Assembly: GCF_024806495.1 (NCBI RefSeq)
Contig: NZ_JANUFF010000003.1
Span: 248,001 to 312,000 of the forward strand
Length of the DNA stretch: 64,000 nucleotides
From: Chryseobacterium sp. JUb7
GTDB taxonomy: Bacteria; Bacteroidota; Bacteroidia; Flavobacteriales; Weeksellaceae
Direction of reading: 5' to 3'
The notes under the pieces were generated by a model. The model made no database searches, was not told where the DNA came from, and worked only from the letters and a program-made list of their open reading frames with translations. Made by a program: the position numbers and the translations under genes. Positions 55,704-64,000 of the stretch are shown one piece after another. Numbering within the stretch: the first letter of the stretch is position 1; each line of letters begins with the position of its first letter.

Positions 55704-57608
55704 TTAATCAACATCTTTATTTAAAAATCTATTCTCTCTGATCTGCATGTTTCCATTGTTGTCAGAAAGATAGGTATTGATGTTCTGTTCTGAAGCATTA
55801 TTTCCATCAATAGAAATATTTTTTCTTTTGAATGCCGGAACAGATTCGAATTCACTTGTGCTGTCAAAGCTCTGATAGCGAGAGTTGAATTCCTTTAATT
55901 TATTTCTTCTTTCAATGACTCTTTCCTGATCTACAGTTTTATTAACAAACGTAAATTCTGTATCTGCAGGTTTTGAAGTTTCAATTTCTGCTTTGGCTTC
56001 AAAAGCGGGTTTGGTCTCTTCTTTTGCCTGAAAGAAAGTTTCTACTTTTTGAGTTGTTTCTTCTGTTGTCTGAACTGCAGTATTGGTCGGAGTCTGAAAC
56101 TCAGCTTTTGGCTGTCCATAATCAGATTTAGGCTCATTGGTAGTATCGTTTACAAAGAAACTGAATTCCACAGGTTTTGATTCTGAAAAAGTATTGCTTG
56201 GCGTATTATCTGTCCTAGGCTCTTCTTTTTTATCAAAATCAAATGTGAAAGACTGAATTTCCAAATCGTTCGGATCCTCACCTTCGTCTTCGTCTGAAGA
56301 AAACAGACTGTATGATTCTTCCTGCTCCTCTTCCTGTCTCCAGTTCTGAGCTGGTGTATCTTCTTCGTTATCAAAGAATTTTATTTCAGCTTTTTTCTCT
56401 TCGTTGTCAATAATCATTTTTTTTTCAGTAGATGTCATACCAAACTGAGGACTGTCGTTGTCTTCGTCATCCAATCTGAAATGATTTTTATCTCCGAAAT
56501 TGTAATTATATTCTGGGGCAGCAGATCCTCTTTCCTCTCTTGTCTTAAAAGGAGATTCTTTTGGAGTATCAAAGCTGTCGTTTAAGCTGATCTTGATTTT
56601 TTCTGTAGGTCCTGCAAATTTTTTGTCTTCGTTTGAAAAACCTGTTGCGATGACAAGAACACTTACTGCGTCTCCTAATTCGTCATCTGCTCCAACCCCG
56701 AAAATAATATCAGCAGTATGTCCCGCTTCTTTCTGGATATGATCCATGATGATACCGATTTCGTCCATGGTTACTTCTTCAGCACCACTTCTGATCAATA
56801 ACAGAACGTTTTTAGCACCTGTGATCTTATTATCATTCAACAATGGAGAGTCAAGTGCCTTTCTTACCGCTTCTTCTGCTTTATTTTCGCCAGAAGCTGT
56901 TCCTGTAGACATTAATGCTGTACCCGAATTCTGAAGTACAGATTTCGCATCTCTAAAGTCAATGTTTACATCGAAATACCCGGTAATAACTTCCGCCATC
57001 CCTTTGGCAGCATTCGTTAAAACTTCATCGGCTTTTGAGAAGCCCTGTTTGAATCCAAGGTTTCCAAATTGTTGTCTTAATTTATCATTATTAATGACAA
57101 TTAATGAATCAACATTATTTCTTAATTTATCAAGACCGTTTTCGGCTTGTTCTAGTCTTCTTTTACCTTCAAAGCTGAAAGGAACAGTAACGATCCCCAC
57201 CGTTAAAATTCCCATGTCTTTTGCTACTTTAGCAATAACAGGAGCTGCACCGGTACCGGTTCCACCACCCATTCCGGCAGTAATGAAAACCATTTTGGTG
57301 TTTTGTCCCATCGCAGCCTTGATATCTTCGATGCTTTCGATAGCTGATTTTTCACCAACTTCCGGATCGGCACCTGCTCCAAGACCTTCTGTGATGGTAG
57401 TTCCCAACTGTACTTTGTTGGCAACGGGGTTATTATCTAAAGTTTGAGCATCCGTATTACAAATTACGAAATCTACTCCGTGTATCCCTTTCTCGTACAT
57501 GTGCTTCAGGGCGTTGTTTCCACCGCCTCCTACACCGATTACTTTGATGATGGATGAATTTCCCTTTGGCAAATCAAATGAAAATCCTTGTGTTCCTATA
57601 TTTTCCAT
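55704..57608 (-). CDS. ftsZ: Cell division GTPase FtsZ
   Basis: Start at ATG 57608 (MENIGTQGFSFDLPKG), 634 aa; an 18-codon extension is hydrophobic and unlikely. Tubulin-like core: VIGVGGGGNNALKHMYE, AGMGGGTGTGAAPVIA (GTP signature), and the T7 synergy loop NIDFRDAKSVL. A long acidic, Pro/Thr-rich linker of about 290 residues (350-620) is typical of flavobacterial FtsZ, and the C-terminus NRFLNKDVD would be the conserved FtsA-binding tail. It forms the Z-ring. Confidence 0.98.
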   Translation of the reverse strand: MENIGTQGFSFDLPKGNSSIIKVIGVGGGGNNALKHMYEKGIHGVDFVICNTDAQTLDNNPVANKVQLGTTITEGLGAGADPEVGEKSAIESIEDIKAAMGQNTKMVFITAGMGGGTGTGAAPVIAKVAKDMGILTVGIVTVPFSFEGKRRLEQAENGLDKLRNNVDSLIVINNDKLRQQFGNLGFKQGFSKADEVLTNAAKGMAEVITGYFDVNIDFRDAKSVLQNSGTALMSTGTASGENKAEEAVRKALDSPLLNDNKITGAKNVLLLIRSGAEEVTMDEIGIIMDHIQKEAGHTADIIFGVGADDELGDAVSVLVIATGFSNEDKKFAGPTEKIKISLNDSFDTPKESPFKTREERGSAAPEYNYNFGDKNHFRLDDEDNDSPQFGMTSTEKKMIIDNEEKKAEIKFFDNEEDTPAQNWRQEEEQEESYSLFSSDEDEGEDPNDLEIQSFTFDFDKKEEPRTDNTPSNTFSESKPVEFSFFVNDTTNEPKSDYGQPKAEFQTPTNTAVQTTEETTQKVETFFQAKEETKPAFEAKAEIETSKPADTEFTFVNKTVDQERVIERRNKLKEFNSRYQSFDSTSEFESVPAFKRKNISIDGNNASEQNINTYLSDNNGNMQIRENRFLNKDVD

Positions 57609-57691
57609 ACTTATATTTTTAATAATTGATAACCGACTTATGATAATAGATAAGAAAGTCATTTATCGATTACCATTCATCATTTATAATT

Positions 57692-59083
57692 TTACTCTAC
57701 TTCTTCAAAGAATTTTTTTACTTTTTCCATCAGCGACTGACCAAATGTTAATCTTGCCGCTTTTTTACTCTCTTGCTGTTCGTTCACAATTTCTTGCTGC
57801 TGAATAGGCGCTGCCTGCTGAATCGGCTGAACGGTTTCTGCCGGGGTAGTAGCTTTTACAGCTTCCGGCTGAGGTTTTTCCTGAACAATTTCTTCTTCTT
57901 CGACAATAATAAGTTTTTTATCTCTAATTTTTAAACTTTCCATTAATAAACCAATAGAAGTCGCAAATTCAGGTCCTTTAAGATACTGATTTTTATCATT
58001 CGCAATGTATTCGTTTGCAAATCCGATTCTGCTGTCGAAACCAGTTGTATAATTAGCAAGCTGACGAAGATGCTTCAAGTTTGAACCACCACCTGTCAGA
58101 ACAATTCCTGCGATCAGTTTTTTCTTCTGTTCGAAAGCTCCGTAAGCTTTTAATTCAGTATTGACCATTTCAAGAATTTCTTCCACTCTAGCATTGATAA
58201 TCTGTGCTAAAGTTTTTAAAGAAATTTCTTTATCCGGTCTTCCGTGAAGTCCCGGGATGGTAACATAGGTACTGTCTTTTTCAAGCTCAGGAACCGCAGA
58301 TCCGAATTTTACTTTCAGTTGCTCTGCATGTTTTTCGATAATTGAACAGCCTTCTTTGATGTCTTCCGTAATAATCCCGCCTCCGTAAGGAATTACACAA
58401 GTATGACGGATGATATTATCTTTAAAGATTGCGATATCCGTAGTACCGCCACCAATGTCAACAATAGCGACTCCGGCTTCTTTTTCTTCTTTTGTAAGCA
58501 CTGCTTCAGATGATGCCAATGGCTCTAAAGTAAGGGCTTCCATTTCTAATCCAGCTTCTCTTACACACCTTGCAATGTTTCGGATGCTTCCCATTTGGCC
58601 TACAACGACGTGGAAATTAGCTTCCAGACGTTTTCCGTGCATCCCAACGGGTTCTTGAATTTCACCTTCTGAATCCACCTTATATTCTTGTGGCAGAACG
58701 TGAATAATTTCTTCTCCAGGAAGCATGACCAGCTTTTTTACCTGATCTTTTAGTGCTTCAATGTCGTCGTCCGTGATGAATTTATCAGGATGTTCACGCA
58801 TAATATAATCAGAGTGCTGCAAAGAACGGATATGTTTTCCTGCAATCCCCACCGTGACTTTACGGATGGGTACTCCTGCGCTTGACTGTGCCTCAGACAC
58901 AGCTGCTTTGATTGAATTAATGGTTTGTGAAATATTATTCACGATACCTTTGTGAACCCCAAGACTTTTCGCCTTTCCTACACCGAGAACTTCTATTTTC
59001 CCGTGTGCATTCCTCCTTCCGACAATCGCAACAATCTTTGTTGTCCCGATGTCCAGACCTACTGAATACTCTTGATTATCCAT
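57692..59083 (-). CDS. ftsA: Cell division protein FtsA
   Basis: A 463-residue actin-like ATPase: VGLDIGTTKIVAIVG (phosphate 1), VAIVDIGGGTTDIAIF, VLTGGGSNLKHL. The variable insert and a C-terminal amphipathic helix (LTFGQSLMEKVKKFFEEVE) that would tether FtsZ to the membrane are present. It starts between ftsQ and ftsZ, in the expected order, with a 103-nt gap after ftsQ. Confidence 0.97.
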   Translation of the reverse strand: MDNQEYSVGLDIGTTKIVAIVGRRNAHGKIEVLGVGKAKSLGVHKGIVNNISQTINSIKAAVSEAQSSAGVPIRKVTVGIAGKHIRSLQHSDYIMREHPDKFITDDDIEALKDQVKKLVMLPGEEIIHVLPQEYKVDSEGEIQEPVGMHGKRLEANFHVVVGQMGSIRNIARCVREAGLEMEALTLEPLASSEAVLTKEEKEAGVAIVDIGGGTTDIAIFKDNIIRHTCVIPYGGGIITEDIKEGCSIIEKHAEQLKVKFGSAVPELEKDSTYVTIPGLHGRPDKEISLKTLAQIINARVEEILEMVNTELKAYGAFEQKKKLIAGIVLTGGGSNLKHLRQLANYTTGFDSRIGFANEYIANDKNQYLKGPEFATSIGLLMESLKIRDKKLIIVEEEEIVQEKPQPEAVKATTPAETVQPIQQAAPIQQQEIVNEQQESKKAARLTFGQSLMEKVKKFFEEVE

Positions 59084-59187
59084 TTTTATGTCGATTTGAT
59101 TTTTTTTCTGTTTATCCCTGTTTTACTATTTAATAAGTTTAATAGGATTTTACCCTTCATATAGCTGCCCGTACGGACTCTTTTTCA

Positions 59188-60162
59188 TTATTCTATTTTG
59201 ACTTTTGCTTTTGTTTTCGGTTTTGACGCCGTCTGTTTCTCTGTTTTTTTTGTGTCTTTGGGTTTGGCTACTGTTTTTGGCTTTGTACTTTCCTTTGGTT
59301 TTGGTGGTGTGGAGCTTGCTTTTTTTACCTCAGTTGTTTTCTTCGGTTTTACTTCCGTTTTCTTTACAACTGCTGGAGCCAAGGGCTTTGCCAATACTTT
59401 ATTTCCTGCTTTTAAGATACTGTCGTTTTCTTTAAAATAAGGATTTAGAGTCGCTACAATCTGGTTCTGATATTTTATAGATACCATATTGTATTTTTGA
59501 GGATCCTGATATACAAGATATTTTTCTACAAATGCTTTAAAACCTTTTACTTTTAAATCAATATTATCCAAATCTCCCAATTCTACTTTATAATTTCCTT
59601 CGCTCGTCAGAAGATTATAATCACCATTGTTATCTTTCGATATTCCAATGAAATATTTTTTACTGAAATCGTCTTTATCAATTTTTTCAACGAGCTCTGC
59701 CAGTTTTTCATATTCATCTTTTTTTACATTTCCCGTCACCAGCATGCAGGGATGTGAATATGTTCTTGAAATGGGAAATTCAATTCCTTTTTCATCCACA
59801 TAAAAGTCTTTTCCATCTTTATTTAACCTGAAAACAGGAACTCTCTGTTTGATGTCTAAATTTAATTTTCCATTTAAGTTCAGATAAACATTGGCACTGT
59901 CAATAGCCGGCAATGCATTAATTCGTTTTTCCAAAGCCGGAATATCGAGATCACCTACTTTTTCTGAAGGGTTTTCTTTTTTTACAATCTCTCTGATATC
60001 TTTTTCGTCAACAAAATATACCGGAGTTTTTTCATTCATTTTTACAGAAATCTTATTATCCGTAATCTTCTGACTGTTGAATCTCTTCAAAGAGAAACTC
60101 AACAGAAACCCAAGGAGGATTACTGTGATAGCAATTTTTAATATTCTGTATTTATTTTTCAT
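59188..60162 (-). CDS. ftsQ: Cell division protein FtsQ
   Basis: Start at ATG 60162 (MKNKYRILKIAITVILLGFLL), 324 aa; the eight-codon extension would overlap murC. One TM helix (9-29), a POTRA-like periplasmic domain with VYFVDEKDIREIVKKENPSEKVGDLDIPALEKRI, and a beta domain ending near 255. The last 70 residues are a Lys/Pro/Thr-rich disordered tail (KKTEVKPKKTTEVK and similar). It links FtsB/L and FtsW in the divisome. Confidence 0.92.
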   Translation of the reverse strand: MKNKYRILKIAITVILLGFLLSFSLKRFNSQKITDNKISVKMNEKTPVYFVDEKDIREIVKKENPSEKVGDLDIPALEKRINALPAIDSANVYLNLNGKLNLDIKQRVPVFRLNKDGKDFYVDEKGIEFPISRTYSHPCMLVTGNVKKDEYEKLAELVEKIDKDDFSKKYFIGISKDNNGDYNLLTSEGNYKVELGDLDNIDLKVKGFKAFVEKYLVYQDPQKYNMVSIKYQNQIVATLNPYFKENDSILKAGNKVLAKPLAPAVVKKTEVKPKKTTEVKKASSTPPKPKESTKPKTVAKPKDTKKTEKQTASKPKTKAKVKIE

Positions 60163-60170
60163 TATTTTAA

Positions 60171-61526
60171 TTAATTTCCAAGCCACTCACAAATAGGGTC
60201 GTACAGCGTATCAATATTTCCGGCACCTACTGTGAGAATGATATCAAAATCTTTTTCTTTTATTTTATTAAAAGCATCAGCTAAAGTGGATACTTCCTTT
60301 TTATCTAATGCTACTTTTTCCAATAACCAACTTGAGTTTATTCCTTCAAAGTTTTCCTGAAGCTCTCTAGCCGGATAAATATCTAGCAAAATCAGTTCAT
60401 CAGACTGGCTTAAGCTTTCTGCAAATCCGTCTGCAAAATCTCTCGTTCTGCTGAAAAGATGAGGCTGAAAAACCACCAATAATTTTTTTTCAGGGTAAAA
60501 AGTCCTGATAGAGCTCATCACCACGTTAATTTCTGTAGGATGGTGAGCATAATCATCAATGTAAATTTTACCGCTTTGGTATCTGTGCTTGGTATATCTT
60601 CTTTTAATTCCTTTAAAATTGGCAATTGCTTTTTTCAAAGTTTCAAAATCCACCCCTAAATTGTTTAAAATCGCCAGTGCAACCGTTGCGTTTTCAACAT
60701 TATGGATTCCCGGAATTTCCCAGATAACATCTTTTACAGTCTCTCTTGGAGTGTGAAAATCAAAATAGATCTTATCATTTTCCATTCTAAGATTATCAGA
60801 ATAGTAATCAGCAACTTCATTCACGGCATACGTGATATGAGGTCTACCTATATCAATTCCTTTTCTTACAAAAAGCTGTTTATCACTTGGGACCAGCCCT
60901 GCAAATTGTTTGAATCCTTCTTCAATGGTATTTTTATCACCATAAATATCCAGATGATCTGCATCTGTAGAGGTGATCACCGCCCAGTCCGGAGAAAGAT
61001 TCAGGAAACTTCTGTCGTATTCATCTGCTTCCACTACAGAATACTGTGATCCATTATACAGAAAATTCGACTTGAAATTTTCTGAGATACCTCCTAAAAA
61101 GCATGAGAAGGGCAAATCGGCCTCTTTGCATAAATGGGCAACCAAGGTAGACGTTGTTGTCTTTCCGTGAGTTCCTGCAACGGCAATACAATCTGTGTTT
61201 TCTGTAATTAAACCTAACACTTTTGCACGCTTCAACACTTCAAACTCATGAGCATTAAAATAATCCAAAATCTCCAATTTTTTAATAGCCGGAGTATAAA
61301 TTACCAAAGTATTTTCTTTCTGAAGAGAAGTGATTCTTTCATCAATGATATCTTCAAAAACAATATCAATTCCCTCGTTCATCAGAGCCGTCGTCAATTT
61401 TGTGTTGGTTTTATCGTAGCCCAAAACTTTTTTGCCCGAAGCATGGAAATAACGTGCCAGAGCACTCATTCCTATACCTCCGATTCCAACGAAGTAAAAA
61501 TTTTGATATGTTTCTAAATTGTTCAT
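60171..61526 (-). CDS. murC: UDP-N-acetylmuramate-L-alanine ligase
   Basis: A 451-residue Mur ligase: GIGGIGMSALARYFHA (UDP site), GTHGKTTTSTLVAH (P-loop), VEADEYDRSFLNL, DADHLDIYGD, and IDDYAHHPTEI. It adds L-Ala to UDP-MurNAc in the cytosol. It lies between murG and ftsQ with an 8-nt gap to the ftsQ start, so the cluster is co-transcribed. Confidence 0.97.
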   Translation of the reverse strand: MNNLETYQNFYFVGIGGIGMSALARYFHASGKKVLGYDKTNTKLTTALMNEGIDIVFEDIIDERITSLQKENTLVIYTPAIKKLEILDYFNAHEFEVLKRAKVLGLITENTDCIAVAGTHGKTTTSTLVAHLCKEADLPFSCFLGGISENFKSNFLYNGSQYSVVEADEYDRSFLNLSPDWAVITSTDADHLDIYGDKNTIEEGFKQFAGLVPSDKQLFVRKGIDIGRPHITYAVNEVADYYSDNLRMENDKIYFDFHTPRETVKDVIWEIPGIHNVENATVALAILNNLGVDFETLKKAIANFKGIKRRYTKHRYQSGKIYIDDYAHHPTEINVVMSSIRTFYPEKKLLVVFQPHLFSRTRDFADGFAESLSQSDELILLDIYPARELQENFEGINSSWLLEKVALDKKEVSTLADAFNKIKEKDFDIILTVGAGNIDTLYDPICEWLGN

Positions 61527-61575
61527 TTTATATTTAATCTTAATGCTTCTATAAAAAAATTTCGTTTTGATGCCT

Positions 61576-61648
61576 TTCTATAAGCTCAGGGTGACATTGT
61601 TAATACTATTCGCTTATCTTCTTATTTTGTCAGGCTGAGCCTGTCGAA
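61576..61648. repeat. Dispersed inverted-repeat (REP-like) element
   Basis: Arms TTCTATAAGCTCAGGGTGAC (61576-61596) and TGTCAGGCTGAGCCTGTCGA (61628-61648) are imperfect complements and share sequence with the inner hairpin at 24725-24795. It lies in the 132-nt gap between murC and murG. Confidence 0.72.
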
Positions 61649-61658
61649 GCCTTTTTAA

Positions 61659-62753
61659 TTATTTTATTACTTTAAAAATCTCGTCTACAATCTCTTTTGC
61701 AGCATTTGGCTTGGCAAAATATTTCAGATTTTCAGACATTTCTTTTCTTACACTTTCATTTTCGCAGATTTCTGAAAGAGTATTCCAGAATTTTTCCTGC
61801 ATTTCAGAGTCTTTTACCATTCTGGCTGCATTTTTTTCAACCAGATTCATAGCATTCTTGGTTTGATGATCTTCCGCTGCAAAAGGGAAGGGAACCAATA
61901 AAACAGGCTTCTGTGCTACGGCCAACTCTGAAATGGCAATCGCACCTGCTCTGGAAACAATCACATCCGCTGCAGAATAGGCTGTTTCCATATCTTTGAT
62001 GAATTCTTTCAGTTGTACGGAAGCTGGAAGCTGGAGGCTGGAAGATAATTCGTTGTAATCCAGCTTTCCGGTCTGCCAGACCAATTGATAACCTTTTTCC
62101 TTAAGGTTTTCTAAATTGTCTTTCCAACCATTATTTAATGTTCTTGACCCTAGAGATCCACCGACAGATAAAATGGTCAGTTTATCTTTGTCAAGTCCCA
62201 TTTTTTCTTTTGCTTGAGTGGTCTCCTGCATTCCTGAAATGATATTCTCGCGAATAGGATTTCCCAGAAATTTTATTTTTTCAGCCGGAAAACCTTCCAC
62301 TTTCGGATAGGCCGTAAATACAGCTTTTGCTTTTTTACTTAAGATCTTATTCGTTACGCCTGCGTGTGCATTCTGCTCCTGAATAAAAATCGGAATTCCC
62401 ATTTTGCTTGCTTCATATAAAGCCGGACCACTTGCAAAACCTCCTGTCCCAACAGCGAAATCCGGAGCAAAGTTTTTAATGATCTTTTTAGATTTAGATA
62501 AACTCTTTAAGATCTTAAATGGCAATCCCAAATTAGATAACATATTTCCTCTGTCGATTCCGGCGATATCAATACCTTCGATTTTATAGCCTGCCTGCGG
62601 AACCTTTTCCATTTCCATTTTTCCGTTGGCACCAATGAACAAAAACTCTGCATCAGGAAATCTCTTTCTGATTTCATCTGCAATAGCGATGGCAGGGAAG
62701 ATGTGACCTCCTGTACCTCCGCCGGATAATAATATTTTCAGTTTTTTGTTCAT
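61659..62753 (-). CDS. murG: Lipid II synthase MurG
   Basis: A 364-residue GT28 glycosyltransferase: LSGGGTGGHIFPAIAIADEI, GGFASGPALYEASKMGIPIFIQEQNAHAG, SVGGSLGSRTLNNG, SRAGAIAISELAVAQKPVLLVPFPFAAEDHQTKNA. It transfers GlcNAc from UDP-GlcNAc to lipid I at the inner membrane. It starts 59 nt after the ftsW stop. Confidence 0.97.
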   Translation of the reverse strand: MNKKLKILLSGGGTGGHIFPAIAIADEIRKRFPDAEFLFIGANGKMEMEKVPQAGYKIEGIDIAGIDRGNMLSNLGLPFKILKSLSKSKKIIKNFAPDFAVGTGGFASGPALYEASKMGIPIFIQEQNAHAGVTNKILSKKAKAVFTAYPKVEGFPAEKIKFLGNPIRENIISGMQETTQAKEKMGLDKDKLTILSVGGSLGSRTLNNGWKDNLENLKEKGYQLVWQTGKLDYNELSSSLQLPASVQLKEFIKDMETAYSAADVIVSRAGAIAISELAVAQKPVLLVPFPFAAEDHQTKNAMNLVEKNAARMVKDSEMQEKFWNTLSEICENESVRKEMSENLKYFAKPNAAKEIVDEIFKVIK

Positions 62754-62812
62754 TTTAAAATCATTTTTCTTAAAAAATAATAGTGCTTTGTCATTTCATT
62801 GTTCGAAATGGC

Positions 62813-64000
62813 CTAAGCGATATCGTTTATTTCGGCTATGCTTTGTTTTTTTCCCATTCCTTCTTCATCATAAATCTGGATCCTGGAGCTGATATTTAAG
62901 ATAATTCCTAACTGCAAATATGTTACCAGCATTGATGTACCTCCATAACTTATCAACGGCAGCGGTTGCCCTGTAACAGGGATTAAATTCACTGCAACTG
63001 CAATATTTACAGCAAGTTGTATGAAAATCATCACTCCGAGACTGAGAACGAGTAAAGACCCGAAAAAAGCGGGCATCTTACTGGCTATCATCACGATACG
63101 GATCATCATAATTAAATATAAACTTATGAGAAAAGCGGCACCAATTACTCCATATTCTTCAACAATTACGGCGAAAATAAAGTCGGATGCAGACTGTGGA
63201 AGCATTTGTTTTAAGGCGCTTTTTCCTGGTCCCATTCCTGTAATTCCACCATGTACAATGGCAGCTTTTGCCTGCATTACCTGATAATTTTTTGCTTTCA
63301 GGCTTTCATCGTCGGTATCTGCTGATTTGGCTTTCGTTGATGTAAAAGTTTCAATACGGCTCATCCATGTGTGAACACGGTTTCCTCCGATCATATTTGT
63401 ATTCAGGGCAATCAGTAAGAAGAAAACAATGGCGATGAATGAGGCTGAAATAAAGCCTGCAATATATTTCCAGTGTAGCTGTCCTATAATCAAAACCACC
63501 ACGGAAACCATTAAAATCATTAATGCTGTAGAACCGTTATCTTTTGCTACCAGTACAAAAACCAATAAAATAGGCCCGAAAATGTACATAATATTCTCAA
63601 TCGGAAGCCTTTCTCTCGTGATTTTCTTGGTCAGATATCTGCAGAGGTAAATAATCAACATTAAAAAGGCAAATGAAGAAGGCTGGAATGAGATAGGGGT
63701 TCCCGGGATTTTCAGCCATCGGGAAGCACTCGCCCCGTCAATGGTTTGTCCTGTAAACATGGTGACAATCAATAGAACTACCATCAAACCGAGCAAAATA
63801 CTGCTGAGCTTTCCGATATATTCGTACTTCACCATTCCGACCACTCTCATGATTCCCAAACCTAAGACTACAAAGAACATATGCTTGATAACGTGACCGG
63901 TCGTGGTCCCGTTATTTACAATGTATTCCAGATTCGAACTTGCAGAATATACAGGGAAGATAGAGAAAATGGAGATCACAAGAATGACCATCCAAAGTAC
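62813..64000 (-). CDS. ftsW: Lipid II polymerase FtsW, 5' partial
   Basis: The frame is open to the window end, so the N-terminus is missing; at least 395 residues are visible. SEDS-family features: FSIFPVYSASSNLEYI, SASRWLKIPGTPISFQPSSFA, AKDNGSTALMILM, GMGPGKSALKQMLPQSASDFIFAVIVEEYG, and PVTGQPLPLISYGGTSML. It polymerises septal peptidoglycan. The visible ATG at 63991 is internal because homology (VLW) continues upstream. Confidence 0.96.
   Translation of the reverse strand, partial: VLWMVILVISIFSIFPVYSASSNLEYIVNNGTTTGHVIKHMFFVVLGLGIMRVVGMVKYEYIGKLSSILLGLMVVLLIVTMFTGQTIDGASASRWLKIPGTPISFQPSSFAFLMLIIYLCRYLTKKITRERLPIENIMYIFGPILLVFVLVAKDNGSTALMILMVSVVVLIIGQLHWKYIAGFISASFIAIVFFLLIALNTNMIGGNRVHTWMSRIETFTSTKAKSADTDDESLKAKNYQVMQAKAAIVHGGITGMGPGKSALKQMLPQSASDFIFAVIVEEYGVIGAAFLISLYLIMMIRIVMIASKMPAFFGSLLVLSLGVMIFIQLAVNIAVAVNLIPVTGQPLPLISYGGTSMLVTYLQLGIILNISSRIQIYDEEGMGKKQSIAEINDIA

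Noticed and set aside
59198-59440. Protein frames on + opposite the ftsQ tail
   Set aside because: They mirror the Lys/Pro-rich ftsQ tail and read as low-complexity Phe/Leu/Val sequence.
1-64000. CRISPR array or cas genes
   Set aside because: I saw no regularly spaced short repeats with unique spacers, and no Cas-like protein. The 36-bp repeat occurs only twice, flanking genes.
1-64000. Prophage or integrative element
   Set aside because: No integrase, capsid, portal or terminase genes were seen. The ADP-ribose island and tRNA cluster lack a visible integrase, although regions outside the window are unknown.

Overview
The window reads as chromosomal DNA of a Flavobacteriia member close to Chryseobacterium (Weeksellaceae). 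It is AT-rich, uses flavobacterial promoters with a -7 element of the form TAnnTTTG, and has signal peptides ending in AQ. It also encodes a type IX secretion (T9SS) sorting domain, GLPGLI and SusC/TonB-type proteins, and a dcw cell-division cluster in typical Bacteroidetes order. This identification is inference; no 16S rRNA lies in the window.

Region 1 (1-10222, all on +) is the most unusual part. About 14 closely packed, partly overlapping genes deal almost entirely with NAD+/ADP-ribose chemistry: NADAR hydrolase (cut by the window edge), a coiled-coil protein, a vWA protein, a divergent PurA paralogue lacking the aspartate loop, a SLOG-like protein, a TARG1/ALC1-type macro protein, a fusion of a putative ADP-ribosyltransferase-like domain to a bacterial PARG, DUF4291, two ADP-ribosylglycohydrolases, a MacroD-type macro protein, a zinc-less sirtuin, RNA 2'-phosphotransferase (KptA/Tpt1) and a calcineurin-like phosphatase. 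A 36-bp perfect direct repeat brackets the SLOG-macro pair. I read the region as an ADP-ribosylation/de-ADP-ribosylation and RNA-end-repair locus and the best candidate for an undescribed system.

Region 2 (10.5-29.8 kb) is mixed core and accessory: an M14 peptidase, a JmjC-like cupin, a TonB-type receptor with a GLPGLI protein and a small secreted protein, feoAB with a Cys-rich partner behind a near-perfect 23-bp palindrome, DUF4421, a phosphohexomutase (glmM), a Crp/Fnr regulator, an oxidoreductase, a large TPR protein, EamA, aat and a DUF3127 protein with an SSB-like acidic tail. Three tRNAs (Leu-Gly-Leu) follow at 29946-30199 behind a textbook promoter.

Region 3 (30.6-34.0 kb) holds a pair of orphan HTH proteins and a MocR regulator set. 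Region 4 (34.1-43.1 kb, minus) is a coherent organophosphonate-type uptake and cleavage cluster: HTH-cupin regulator, TonB receptor, DUF5690 permease, HpnW-type FAD oxidoreductase, PhnX-like hydrolase and a secreted phosphodiesterase. A repeated GTTTACAAA-type motif occurs in all three of its control regions.

Region 5 (43.3-54.8 kb) has an OmpR/histidine-kinase pair followed by a phased repeat array upstream of a UspA-like/DUF1275 pair, then mutL with an eroded endonuclease site, a rhomboid protease, two tandem EEP-family phosphatases, two lipoproteins, a GH3 protein and a bacilliredoxin. Region 6 (55.2 kb to the end, minus) is the dcw tail, transcribed ftsW-murG-murC-ftsQ-ftsA-ftsZ-yqeY, with ftsW cut by the window edge.
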